Shown here: positions 34,950-42,389 of the stretch, in pieces
Position numbering within the stretch: the first letter of the stretch is position 1
How the letters are laid out: each line of letters starts with the position of its first letter
Source of the DNA: Sphingomonas psychrolutea
Lineage (GTDB): Bacteria; Pseudomonadota; Alphaproteobacteria; Sphingomonadales; Sphingomonadaceae
Direction of reading: 5' to 3'
Length of the DNA stretch: 64,000 nt
Assembly (NCBI RefSeq): GCF_014636175.1
Contig: NZ_BMDW01000007.1
Location: forward strand, 124,001 to 188,000
The notes under the pieces: generated by a model
What the model was told of the DNA's origin: nothing
The model's database searches: none
What the model saw: the letters and a program-made list of their open reading frames with translations, nothing else
Position numbers and translations under genes: made by a program

Positions 34950-36209
34950 ATGGCGCGTATCGTGATGAAGTTCGGCGGCACTTCGATGGCGGGGATCGAG
35001 CGCATCCGCGCGGTCGCGGCACGGGTGAAGCGCGAGGTGGCGGCGGGCAACCAAGTCGCGGTGGTGGTGTCGGCGATGGCGGGGGAAACCGACCGGCTGA
35101 TCGGCTTCTGCCGCGAGGCCTCGTCGCTCTACGACCCCAAGGAATATGACGTCGTCGTCTCGGCGGGGGAACAGATCACCAGTGGCCTGCTCGCCATTGC
35201 CTTGCAGGCGGCGGGCGTTCCGGCGCGGAGCTGGCTCGGCTGGCAATTGCCGATCGCGACGAGCGATGCGCACGCCTCGGCGCGGATCGAGAACATCGAC
35301 ACGAGCGCGCTCGACGCGAGTCTGGCGGCGGGCGAAGTCGCGGTCATCCCCGGTTTCCAGGGCGTCGATGACGACGCGCGGGTCGCCACGCTCGGGCGCG
35401 GCGGCTCGGACACCTCGGCGGTGGCGATCGCGGCGGCGATGAAGGCCGATCGCTGCGACATCTACACCGATGTCGACGGTGTCTATACCACCGACCCGCG
35501 CATCGTGCCGCGCGCGCGGAAATTGAAGAAAGTCACGTACGAGGAAATGCTCGAACTGGCCTCGGTCGGGGCGAAGGTGTTGCAGACGCGCTCGGTCGGG
35601 CTCGCGATGAAGGAAGGCGTGCGCGTGCAAGTGCTGTCCTCCTTCACTGGCGAGGATGCACCGATGGCGGATACGCTGCCGGGAACGATGATCGTGAGCG
35701 AAGAGGAATTAGGCGATATGGAACGACAGCTCATCACCGGCATCGCGCACGACAAGAATGAGGCGAAAATCACGCTGATCGCGGTGCCCGACAAGCCCGG
35801 CGCAGTGGCGGCGATCTTCGCGCCGCTCGCGGCGGCCAATATCAACGTCGACATGATCATCCAGAACATCGCGCACGCGGCGGGGTCGACCGACGTGACC
35901 TTCACCGTTCCCGCTGCCGATCTGGCGCGCTCGATCGAGGTGCTGACGCAGTCGCGTGAGAAGATCGGCTATGAAACGCTGGTCCATGACACGCGGGTCG
36001 CGAAGATCTCGGTGGTCGGCGTCGGCATGCGCAGCCATGCCGGTGTCGCGAGCACGATGTTCACGACGCTTGGCGAACGCGGCATCAACATCCAGGCAAT
36101 CTCGACCAGCGAGATCAAGGTCAGCGTGTTGATCGAGGAGGATTACACCGAACTCGCGGTGCGCGTGCTGCACACGGCGTATGGGCTGGATGCGGAGGAC
36201 GTCGCGTAG
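34950..36209 (+). CDS. lysC: Aspartate kinase
   Basis: A 419-residue aspartokinase that phosphorylates aspartate at the head of the Lys/Thr/Met pathway. The N-terminal kinase domain has VMKFGGTSMAG (about 5-15), LGRGGSDTSAVAIAAA (about 149-164) and DVDGVYTTDPRIV (about 174-186). Two ACT domains follow (about 265-340 and 345-419, with ITLIAVPDKPGAVAAIF and ISVVGVGMRSHAGVASTMF), where feedback inhibitors bind. The ATG at 34950 follows AAGGA. Ends just before a convergent hypothetical gene. Confidence 0.96.
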   Translation: MARIVMKFGGTSMAGIERIRAVAARVKREVAAGNQVAVVVSAMAGETDRLIGFCREASSLYDPKEYDVVVSAGEQITSGLLAIALQAAGVPARSWLGWQLPIATSDAHASARIENIDTSALDASLAAGEVAVIPGFQGVDDDARVATLGRGGSDTSAVAIAAAMKADRCDIYTDVDGVYTTDPRIVPRARKLKKVTYEEMLELASVGAKVLQTRSVGLAMKEGVRVQVLSSFTGEDAPMADTLPGTMIVSEEELGDMERQLITGIAHDKNEAKITLIAVPDKPGAVAAIFAPLAAANINVDMIIQNIAHAAGSTDVTFTVPAADLARSIEVLTQSREKIGYETLVHDTRVAKISVVGVGMRSHAGVASTMFTTLGERGINIQAISTSEIKVSVLIEEDYTELAVRVLHTAYGLDAEDVA

Positions 36210-36273
36210 GACAGACCTGCATGTCCGAATGTGGGTGGAGAGCGGTCCGGCAGCTTTCGGGGGCGTTGAACGC

Positions 36274-36597
36274 TTAGCGGACTATCTGCGCTTCGCCGAT
36301 CAGCTTTCCCTCCCAAAGGAAGAAGCATCCCGAAGGAGACAACGCTTTCACCGCCTCGCGGCCCGAAAGAAAGACGAAGCCAACGCGGCGCGTCTCTCCC
36401 GGCATCATGGGACTATCGACAAGTGGATACCCGTCCCAAGCTTCTCGGCAATTCTTGTCAATGCTACAGGGGCAACCGTAGCCGAGCACTATCGGTAGCG
36501 ACTTCCCGCCTTCATCTGTTGAGTAAAGATGTAGGTTCACGACCATCTCGGCCGTGCCTTCAGCCAATCGCTCTCGAAGGGTGGTAGCGCGGGGCAT
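36274..36597 (-). CDS. Small orphan protein resembling EF-Tu domain III (beta-barrel)
   Basis: A 107-residue cytoplasmic protein without a GTPase domain. The C-terminal half (SPMMPGETRRVGFVFLS then KALSPSGCFFLWEGKLIGEAQIV) follows the order of the last strands of EF-Tu domain III: a M-PG-[DE] turn, a strand, and F-x-x-[RW]-E-G-[GK]-x-x-[GI]-x-[AG]. Four cysteines occur, two as CPCSIDKNC (about 43-51). The ATG at 36597 is preferred over a TTG at 36603; AAGG lies 6 bases upstream. It stands alone, convergent to lysC, and lower codon bias than its neighbours is suggested by A/T at third positions. Fold assignment is by eye; function unknown. Confidence 0.65.
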   Translation of the reverse strand: MPRATTLRERLAEGTAEMVVNLHLYSTDEGGKSLPIVLGYGCPCSIDKNCREAWDGYPLVDSPMMPGETRRVGFVFLSGREAVKALSPSGCFFLWEGKLIGEAQIVR

Positions 36598-36690
36598 AGC
36601 CAACCTTAAATCACGATCAGCGAACGTCCGCTAGCATCATCGCGTCGAACGTAGCGCGATGGCGGCAACTCGGGCGCTTTCAGCCGTTCC

Positions 36691-37107
36691 CTACTCCCCA
36701 ATAACATGCACCGCCACCGCCCGCCGGTGCGCTGCGCGGCGGTGCTCGAACAGATAGATGCCCTGCCAAATCCCCAAAAGCGGGCGTCCGTCCGCGACCG
36801 GGATCGACAGGCTCGTCGCGGTGATCGCGGCGCGGAGGTGGGCGGGCATGTCGTCGGGACCTTCGTCATCATGCTCATAGGCGCGCGATTCGGGTGCGAG
36901 CCCCGCGAACCACCGCTCGAGATCGCGGCGCGCGGCGGGGGCGGCATTTTCCTGGATCAGCAACGAACAGGACGTGTGGCGCACGAACAGCGTGAGCAGC
37001 CCGGTAGCAATGCCGGTCCCGGCAACCCAGTCGTAAACGTCGCGCGTACAGTCGTGCAGCCCCTGGCCGGGTGTGCGGATGTCGAGTTCGCCAATGTCCT
37101 GTCGCAT
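36691..37107 (-). CDS. yjbQ: YjbQ family protein (UPF0047, secondary thiamine-phosphate synthase type)
   Basis: A 138-residue UPF0047 protein. The signature VRHTSCSLLIQENAAP (about 41-56) and GTWQGIYLFEHR-like GIWQGIYLFEHR (about 116-127) are clear, with YEHDDEGPDDMPAHLRAAI (about 79-97) carrying the conserved His/Asp metal-site residues. The E. coli member has weak thiamine-phosphate synthase activity; the true role is uncertain. The ATG at 37107 gives MRQDIGELDIRTPGQGL, a normal N-terminus. Divergent from the NPD-type gene with 45 bp between starts. Confidence 0.92.
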   Translation of the reverse strand: MRQDIGELDIRTPGQGLHDCTRDVYDWVAGTGIATGLLTLFVRHTSCSLLIQENAAPAARRDLERWFAGLAPESRAYEHDDEGPDDMPAHLRAAITATSLSIPVADGRPLLGIWQGIYLFEHRRAAHRRAVAVHVIGE

Positions 37108-37152
37108 GACATGGGCTTGCCCCAATGCCCCGCGCGGCGCTAGGCCCCGACG

Positions 37153-38184
37153 ATGACACAAACATCTTCGATCGGCGCCGCGCGCCTCTCCGCCCGCATG
37201 GCGCGCGGCACCGCTTTCCTCGGCAGCGAGACCGCGATCATCTGCGGCGCGATGTCGTGGGTGAGCGAGCGGCACCTCGTCTCCGCCATCTCGAACGCGG
37301 GCGGCTTCGGGTTGATCGCGTGCGGCGCGATGACGCCCGAGCTGCTCGATGCCGAGATCGCCGCGACCAAGACGATGACGGACAAGCCGTTCGGCGTGAA
37401 CCTCATCACCATGCACCCCGGCCTGTTCGATCTGATCGCGGTCTGCGCGAAGCACCAGGTGACGCACGTCGTGCTCGCAGGCGGGCTTCCCCCGGCGGGT
37501 GCGCTCGATGCAATCAAGGCGAGCGGCGCGAAGGTCGTGTGCTTCGCCCCCGCTTTGAGCCTCGCCAAGAAGCTCATCCGCTCGGGCGTCGATGCGCTCG
37601 TCGTCGAGGGCATGGAGGCGGGCGGGCATATCGGCCCGGTGTCGACCTCGGTGCTCGCGCAGGAAATCCTGCCCGAAGTCGCCGACAAGGTCCCCGTGTT
37701 CGTCGCGGGCGGGATCGGGCGCGGCGAGGCGATCGCGGCCTATCTCGACATGGGCGCGGCGGGCGTGCAGCTCGGCACGCGCTTCGTCTGCGCGACCGAA
37801 AGCATCGCGCACGCCAATTTCAAGAAGGCGTTCCTGCGCGCTTCGGCGCGCGATGCGGTGGCGAGCGTCCAGATCGACCCGCGCCTCCCCGTCATCCCGG
37901 TGCGCGCGCTGAAGAATGCGGGGGGCGAGCTGTTCACCGCCAAGCAGCGCGAAGTCGCGCAATTGCTCGATGAGGGGAAGGTCGCGATGGCCGAGGCACA
38001 GTTGCAGATCGAGCATTATTGGGCGGGGGCGCTGCGCCGCGCGGTGATCGACGGCGATGTCGAGCATGGCTCGCTGATGGCGGGGCAATCGGTCGGGATG
38101 GTGACGAAGGAAGAACCGGTTGCCGAGATCATCGCGTTGCTAATGGCAGAAGCGGCGACGGCGCTGGGTCAACGCGCGGCCTGA
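37153..38184 (+). CDS. Nitronate monooxygenase / FabK-like flavoprotein (NPD family)
   Basis: A 343-residue FMN TIM-barrel of the 2-nitropropane dioxygenase family. GAMSWVSERHLVSAISNAGGFGLIACG (in pieces, about 32-58) is the N-terminal FMN-binding region. VEGMEAGGHIGP (about 150-161) holds the family His, and VFVAGGIGRGEAIAAYLDMGAAGVQLGTRFV (in pieces, about 178-208) binds phosphate. Related enzymes oxidise nitronates or reduce enoyl-ACP. Which applies cannot be decided by eye. Starts 12 bases after the divergent yjbQ gene's flank. A toxin-antitoxin pair follows. Confidence 0.88.
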   Translation: MTQTSSIGAARLSARMARGTAFLGSETAIICGAMSWVSERHLVSAISNAGGFGLIACGAMTPELLDAEIAATKTMTDKPFGVNLITMHPGLFDLIAVCAKHQVTHVVLAGGLPPAGALDAIKASGAKVVCFAPALSLAKKLIRSGVDALVVEGMEAGGHIGPVSTSVLAQEILPEVADKVPVFVAGGIGRGEAIAAYLDMGAAGVQLGTRFVCATESIAHANFKKAFLRASARDAVASVQIDPRLPVIPVRALKNAGGELFTAKQREVAQLLDEGKVAMAEAQLQIEHYWAGALRRAVIDGDVEHGSLMAGQSVGMVTKEEPVAEIIALLMAEAATALGQRAA

Positions 38185-38187
38185 TGC

Positions 38188-38219
38188 TTGCATTTTGCTA
38201 GCATTTTGGTAACATTTAC
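38188..38219 (+). promoter_or_regulatory. Repeated GCATTTTG motif, probable operator/promoter of the toxin-antitoxin operon
   Basis: GCATTTTG occurs at 38190-38197 and 38201-38208, exactly 11 bp apart, with a weaker ACATTTAC at 38212. The spacing is one helical turn. A TGCTAGCA palindrome (38195-38202) bridges the first two. TTGCAT at 38188 could be a -35. Ribbon-helix-helix antitoxins bind such repeated short sites to repress their own operon. The stretch is AT-rich against a GC-rich background. Confidence 0.5.
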
Positions 38220-38221
38220 GG

Positions 38222-38458
38222 ATGGCGACACTTACAATCCGACAACTCGACGATGACGTCTACGATCGTCTGAAGCGACGCGCGGTCGCCAATGATCGTT
38301 CGGTAGAGGCCGAGGTGCGCCAGATTCTGGGTCAATCCACGTTTGATATCGAAAGCTGGGTTGCCGAATTACGGGCTTTACACGCACAAACGCTCGCGCG
38401 GGATGGCCTTCAAGCCGATAGCGTTGCGCTCATTCGTGCCATTCGCGACGAAGAATGA
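38222..38458 (+). CDS. FitA-like ribbon-helix-helix antitoxin
   Basis: A 78-residue antitoxin. The N-terminal 40 residues are a ribbon-helix-helix DNA-binding unit: strand ATLTIRQL, helix DDDVYDRLKRRAVAND, then SVEAEVRQIL. This is the FitA/StbC pattern. The C-terminal tail (about 45-78) is acidic and would wrap the toxin. The stop overlaps the toxin start by 4 bp (ATGA). It should bind the repeated motif just upstream and repress the operon. Confidence 0.88.
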   Translation: MATLTIRQLDDDVYDRLKRRAVANDRSVEAEVRQILGQSTFDIESWVAELRALHAQTLARDGLQADSVALIRAIRDEE

Positions 38459-38883
38459 TCGTCGTCGACGCCAGCCTCGTCGTCAAATGGCTGGTAGTTG
38501 AGGATCAAACCGAACCGGCGATTGCCTTTCTGGAAGCATTTTCCGGTCGTGTTTGTGGACCCGATATCCTGGCCATTGAGGTCGCTGGTGCCATTGTTCG
38601 ACGTGTCAACGACAGGTCCTTGTCGCTACCGACAGGTGCCGCGATTCTAACGACTTGGCGAACAGCACTTGAGCAGAATCGGGTGACGACGATCCGTGCG
38701 ACTCCTGCGCTGATCGAACAAGCGGGGCGCTTGGCGATCGAACTCGGCCACCCGCTCGCCGATTGCCTTTACCTGGCGCTGGCAATCGAGCTCGAGTGCG
38801 AGCTCGCGACCTGCGACGCGAAATTCCAGGCCAAGGCGTCATCCGCCCACCCCCGCGTCAAACTTCTCTCCGACTTTAGCTGA
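38455..38883 (+). CDS. PIN-domain toxin (VapC/FitB-like)
   Basis: A 142-residue PIN ribonuclease. The acidic active-site residues are Asp5 in MIVVDASLVVKWL, a Glu near 43 in DILAIEVAG, Asp at about 104 in HPLADCLYLALA and Asp at about 122 in ATCDAKF. These bind Mg and cut RNA, in known VapC toxins tRNA or rRNA. It is paired with the FitA-like antitoxin. The last codons overlap the convergent ABC permease stop by 8 bp. Confidence 0.9.
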   Translation: MIVVDASLVVKWLVVEDQTEPAIAFLEAFSGRVCGPDILAIEVAGAIVRRVNDRSLSLPTGAAILTTWRTALEQNRVTTIRATPALIEQAGRLAIELGHPLADCLYLALAIELECELATCDAKFQAKASSAHPRVKLLSDFS

Positions 38884-40267
38884 ACCGCAGCATCCCGGTA
38901 AATCCGCTCACCAGCCACACCCCGAGCGCCGCCCCGCCGCCAAACACCACCGCGATCAGCAACGACAGGATCCCTGCGACGAACCCGCCCGACCGACGCC
39001 GCGCGAAGGTGCGGCGTTGCCCTGGCTTGCCGAGCTTCAACTCGACAAAGCCGGCCGCTGCACCGCCCAAGGCGGTCATGATCAGCGTGATGACGGCACC
39101 AACCGGCGTTTGCAGCGCGATCGCGATCGGCAACAGCATTGCGAAGGGGGCTGCCATCGCGAAGGCGGCAAGTAGCTTGGCCACATCGATCTCGTCCTTC
39201 GCAACCGGCGCGACCGCGAGCAGATCGGGCGAATCCTCGGCCGACACCGCGAGCCACGCAAAACTGCCGACGAGCTGGCTCGCGATCAGCACGCTGCCAA
39301 AGGCGAGGACCGCCGGGACCGGCAGCGCGTTGCCGCGCCCGAACGCCACGAACAGCAGCGGGGCCATGTACACCAGCCGCAGCACGATCTGGAACGCCAG
39401 CGCGGGATCGCGCACCAGCAAGCGCCATTCCTTGGCAAAGACCGCGCGGGTGAGCCGGGCATGGAACAGCCGCCCGCTCGCGCGGCCCGTCGGCTTGCTG
39501 CGCGACAGACGCGTGCTGCCATCCTGATAGCCCGACAGGAACAGCCGCTGCAGCGTCGCGCCCGCGCCCACGAACAGGAACAATGCGCCGCCGAGCAGAA
39601 GCACGATCGCCAGCGGATCGCCAAACCCGGCCTGGCCGGGCAGCCCGCTCAGCCCTTCGGTGCCGAGCCCGTCGGCGCGCAGCCGCTCGAACAGCGCGAT
39701 CGTCGCGCCGCCCCTGCGGTCGGCGTGCGACAGCAATTGCGAACCAAGGAACACTGCGCCGCCGACGAGCGCTGCCAGGATTTGCCCGACGGTGCGGGCC
39801 GCGCGCGGGCCGATCAGCGTTGCGATCGTGAGCGTCAAGGCAAGCCCGATCGCTGCGGCAGCGAGCGCGATTGCCGCCAGCAACGCGACCAGCCCGAACA
39901 ACCGCGGATGCCCCAGGATCGCGACCGGCACGATGATCGGCAACAGCAGCATCGTATAGGTGAGCGCGATCGTCCCCGCGATGCCAAGCAGCTTGGCCAG
40001 CAACACGGTCCGCTCCGGAATCGGCGCGGAGAAGAGCAAGGCGAGATCGCCATTTTCGTACAGCGTCCGCTGGCTGCCGATCATCGCTTGCGCGGTCATG
40101 AAGGTGAGAGCGGCAATGCTGATGCCGAGGACGGCGACCCGCACTTCGGGCAGGATCGGGAGCGGCGTGTCGCGCAACGCCCAAGCGATCGTGCAGCCGA
40201 GCGCCAGCCACGCCAGCGCAAGCAATGCGCCAATGATTTGCGTTGCCCCCGCCCCCGCCCCCCGCAC
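38876..40267 (-). CDS. ABC-2 type exporter permease, probably frameshifted near its N-terminus
   Basis: A 463-residue open frame with about 12 hydrophobic spans, the permease partner of the ABC ATPase upstream. The start usable in this frame (GTG at 40267) gives a G/A-rich N-terminus, MRGAGAGATQII. The first natural segment lies in another frame: the ATG at 40386 overlaps the ATPase stop and encodes WLALHELRLATRSSRRGGRR, a normal amphipathic N-terminus for such permeases. Adding one G in the G-rich run at about 40243-40266 would join the two. So the gene is either broken, corrected by slippage, or misread in sequencing. Confidence 0.75.
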   Translation of the reverse strand: MRGAGAGATQIIGALLALAWLALGCTIAWALRDTPLPILPEVRVAVLGISIAALTFMTAQAMIGSQRTLYENGDLALLFSAPIPERTVLLAKLLGIAGTIALTYTMLLLPIIVPVAILGHPRLFGLVALLAAIALAAAAIGLALTLTIATLIGPRAARTVGQILAALVGGAVFLGSQLLSHADRRGGATIALFERLRADGLGTEGLSGLPGQAGFGDPLAIVLLLGGALFLFVGAGATLQRLFLSGYQDGSTRLSRSKPTGRASGRLFHARLTRAVFAKEWRLLVRDPALAFQIVLRLVYMAPLLFVAFGRGNALPVPAVLAFGSVLIASQLVGSFAWLAVSAEDSPDLLAVAPVAKDEIDVAKLLAAFAMAAPFAMLLPIAIALQTPVGAVITLIMTALGGAAAGFVELKLGKPGQRRTFARRRSGGFVAGILSLLIAVVFGGGAALGVWLVSGFTGMLRFS

Positions 40268-40386
40268 AGCCGCCCGATCAGCCCGCGGCGCCCCCCACGC
40301 CGGCTTGATCGCGTCGCCAGCCGCAATTCATGCAAGGCGAGCCAGGCAAAGCCGCCGGGGCGCGTCCGTCGCATCGCCCAGTTCAT
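40243..40386 (-). other. Displaced N-terminal segment of the ABC permease (frameshift site)
   Basis: From the ATG at 40386 (ATGA overlap with the ATPase stop) the frame reads MNWAMRRTRPGGF, then WLALHELRLATRSSRRGG and RRGLIGRL, before turning into GGRGRG over three runs of 6, 5 and 5 G. Beyond this the frame is a low-quality Arg/Ser-rich shadow, while the permease continues one frame over from ATQIIGALLALAWL. A single missing G explains both halves. On the plus strand the site is a cluster of C-runs (40243-40266). Confidence 0.65.
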
Positions 40387-41150
40387 ATAGCGGTTACTGC
40401 GTGCGCGGCCGGATCGGTCAAGCGAATGAAGGTGTCCTCCAGCGTCATGCCCGCCGTCCCCGCACTCTCGCGCAATTCGTCGAGCGTGCCTTCGGCGAGC
40501 AACTTTCCCCCACCAATGATGCCGATCCTGTCGGCCATGCGCTCGGCGACCTCGAGAATATGCGTCGTGACGATCACCGTCTTGCCGGCATCGACTTGCG
40601 CGCGCAAAGCGTCCTTGACCGACCGCGCCATGCTCGCGTCGAGCCCGGTCAGCGGCTCGTCGAGGATCAGCAATTGCGGATCGTGGATCAATGCGCCGGC
40701 CAGCGCGACCTTCTGCTTCATCCCGCGCGAAAATCCCTCGCACCGCGTATCGCGCTGCTCCCACAGATCGAGCCAGTGGAGCAGCCGGTCGGCTTCGCCG
40801 GCGGCATATTGCGGGTCCATCCGCCACAATCCGGCGACGAAGGCGAGATATTCCAGCGGCGAGAGCTTGTCGTACAGCATCGCCTCGTCGGGCAACCACG
40901 CGGTGATCGCCTTGGCGGCGAGCGGATCGCGCAACGCGTCCACGCCGAAGATGTGGATCGTGCCGGCATCGGGCTTGGCCAACCCCGCGACCATCCGCAA
41001 CGTCGTCGTCTTGCCCGCGCCATTTGGCCCGAGCAACGCATAAAGCTGCCCGGCGGCGATCTCGAGATCGAGCCCGGCGATGACGGGCTTGTCGAAGGTC
41101 TTGGCGAGGCCGCGGATGCGCAAGGCGGGCAGGGGCGGTGAATCGGTCAT
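40383..41150 (-). CDS. ABC transporter ATP-binding protein (exporter type)
   Basis: A 255-residue ABC ATPase. Walker A is LLGPNGAGKTTTLRMVAGL (about 39-57). The signature is GFSRGMKQKVALAGAL (about 138-153). Walker B is LLILDEPLTGLDA, and TTHILEVAERMADRI is the H-loop region. It is of the ABC-2/EcsA-like exporter kind. It overlaps the XRE regulator upstream by 4 bp and the permease ATG downstream by 4 bp, so a single operon runs membrane protein, regulator, ATPase, permease. Confidence 0.9.
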   Translation of the reverse strand: MTDSPPLPALRIRGLAKTFDKPVIAGLDLEIAAGQLYALLGPNGAGKTTTLRMVAGLAKPDAGTIHIFGVDALRDPLAAKAITAWLPDEAMLYDKLSPLEYLAFVAGLWRMDPQYAAGEADRLLHWLDLWEQRDTRCEGFSRGMKQKVALAGALIHDPQLLILDEPLTGLDASMARSVKDALRAQVDAGKTVIVTTHILEVAERMADRIGIIGGGKLLAEGTLDELRESAGTAGMTLEDTFIRLTDPAAHAVTAI

Positions 41151-41380
41151 GTGTCCTGTTTAAGCGATACACCGGGGCCGTCCAGCCGGAACAGTGCCTC
41201 GACCGGACGGTCGAGCGCTGCCGCGAGCTTGAGGGCGAGGATCGTCGAGGGCACGAACACACCGTTCTCGACCGTGTTGATCGTCTTGCGGCTGACGCCC
41301 ACGCGCTCGGCCAGCGCCGCCTGGGTCAGGCCGAGGCGTTCGCGTTCGTCTTTCAGCGTGTTGCGGAGGGTTTCGGCCAT
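41147..41380 (-). CDS. XRE-family helix-turn-helix regulator
   Basis: A 77-residue repressor consisting mainly of one HTH: RERLGLTQAALAERVGVSRKTINTVENG (in pieces, residues 13-40), then a short tail with LALKLAAALDRPVEALF. This matches the compact YozG/Cro-type regulators. It follows the membrane protein directly, with its ATG abutting that stop, and overlaps the ATPase gene. It probably binds the paired GTAACC sites at 41820-41853 and controls its own operon. Confidence 0.92.
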   Translation of the reverse strand: MAETLRNTLKDERERLGLTQAALAERVGVSRKTINTVENGVFVPSTILALKLAAALDRPVEALFRLDGPGVSLKQDT

Positions 41381-41800
41381 TCAGCGCGCGGCCCGGAGTT
41401 CAAGCGTCGCAAGATGGACTTGCGCCACCGCGATTGCGGCGGTGAAGATGATCCGCGCGCTGTCGTCGGCCGAGAGGATCCCGGGCACGCTGCCAACCGC
41501 AAGCATCACGGCGGCGGCGAGCAATCCTGCCCAAAAGCCGATCGCGCTGCTGGCGCGGCGATGCTCGCGCGTGACCTCATCCTCGAGCAATTGAGCCAAC
41601 GGTCCGCTTTTCAGCCGCGTCGCCAGCGGCGACAGATACAGCACCGAGACGAACGTGAAGCCGAGCCACATCCCCTGAAAGAACGACGGTCGCCACGGCG
41701 CGAAGGTCAGGCCGAGCATCACGACGGTGAAGGCGGCAAAGACGTATAAACCCAGTGCACGCGCGCGCGCCTTGCGTTCGGCGAGGTCGATCAGGCTCAT
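41381..41800 (-). CDS. Small membrane protein of the XRE/ABC operon
   Basis: A 139-residue protein with four hydrophobic segments (about 16-36, 42-60, 86-104, 112-130) and a charged central loop (RLKSGPLAQLLEDEVTREHRR, about 64-84, in pieces). Proteins of this size paired with compact XRE regulators are common in operons of this kind, but no activity is known. The ATG at 41800 has AAGGGA upstream. It is the first gene of the operon. Confidence 0.78.
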   Translation of the reverse strand: MSLIDLAERKARARALGLYVFAAFTVVMLGLTFAPWRPSFFQGMWLGFTFVSVLYLSPLATRLKSGPLAQLLEDEVTREHRRASSAIGFWAGLLAAAVMLAVGSVPGILSADDSARIIFTAAIAVAQVHLATLELRAAR

Positions 41801-41819
41801 GATGCTATCCCTTCGATTA

Positions 41820-41853
41820 GTAACCTATGGGTTACATGTAACCTAGGCGTTAC
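41820..41853. promoter_or_regulatory. Twin inverted-repeat operator of the XRE/ABC operon
   Basis: GTAACC-tatg-GGTTAC (41820-41835) is a perfect inverted repeat. GTAACC-tagg-CGTTAC (41838-41853) is a second copy with one mismatch. Their centres are 18 bp apart. The first site ends 20 bp from the start of the minus-strand operon. The divergent ybgC gene begins about 69 bp the other way, so both directions could be affected. Confidence 0.7.
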
Positions 41854-41921
41854 TCGTGCGCAAGCCCCGTTTCGTCGCGCGGGGGTTTTCGTGTGGCCGC
41901 CGTGCCGTTACAGGCGAAGCC

Positions 41922-42389
41922 ATGCCGTCACTCGACCTCGATATGCCCGCCACGGGCCGCATCGTCGCGGGCGAGCACCGTTTCCCGATTCGCGTCTATT
42001 TCGAGGACACCGATCTGTCGGGGATCGTCTATCACGCCAATTACCTGCGCTACATGGAACGGGCACGCTCCGACATGCTGCGGCTGGCCGGGGTCGATCA
42101 GCGGCGCCATCAGGAGGCAGGCGGCGGGGCCTATGCCGTGACCGCGCTGAACATCCGCTATCGCGCGCCCGCCAAGCTCGATGATGCGCTGCTCGTGCTG
42201 ACGCGTCTTACCCAAGTCCGCGCGGCATCGGTCGATATTCAGCAACGAGTCATGCGCGGTGGTGCGGTGCTGACCCACGCAGAGGTGACGGCGGCGTTGG
42301 TCGGCGCATCGGGGCGGCCGCAGCGCCAGCCCAAAGAATGGATCGCGGCGTTTGCCCGCGTGATGGAATCAGGGGACAATCTTTCGTGA
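41922..42389 (+). CDS. ybgC: Tol-Pal associated acyl-CoA thioesterase YbgC
   Basis: A 155-residue hotdog-fold thioesterase. The active-site region is VYFEDTDLSGIVYHANYLRYMERAR (in pieces, about 23-47), with Asp of the FEDTD motif. YRAPAKLDDALLV (about 80-92) is also typical. It begins the tol-pal operon, as usual. ATG at 41922 chosen on family length. Its stop overlaps the tolQ GTG (GTGA). Confidence 0.94.
   Translation: MPSLDLDMPATGRIVAGEHRFPIRVYFEDTDLSGIVYHANYLRYMERARSDMLRLAGVDQRRHQEAGGGAYAVTALNIRYRAPAKLDDALLVLTRLTQVRAASVDIQQRVMRGGAVLTHAEVTAALVGASGRPQRQPKEWIAAFARVMESGDNLS

Noticed and set aside
36691..38088. Long minus-strand frame that extends the yjbQ gene upstream
   Set aside because: Only the last 138 residues match the UPF0047 family. 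The upstream part is antisense to the NPD-type gene and has shadow composition.
41147..41800. XRE protein plus small membrane protein as a toxin-antitoxin pair
   Set aside because: The membrane protein has four spans and is larger than typical membrane toxins, and both genes are coupled to an ABC exporter, so a regulator plus sensor reading is more likely.
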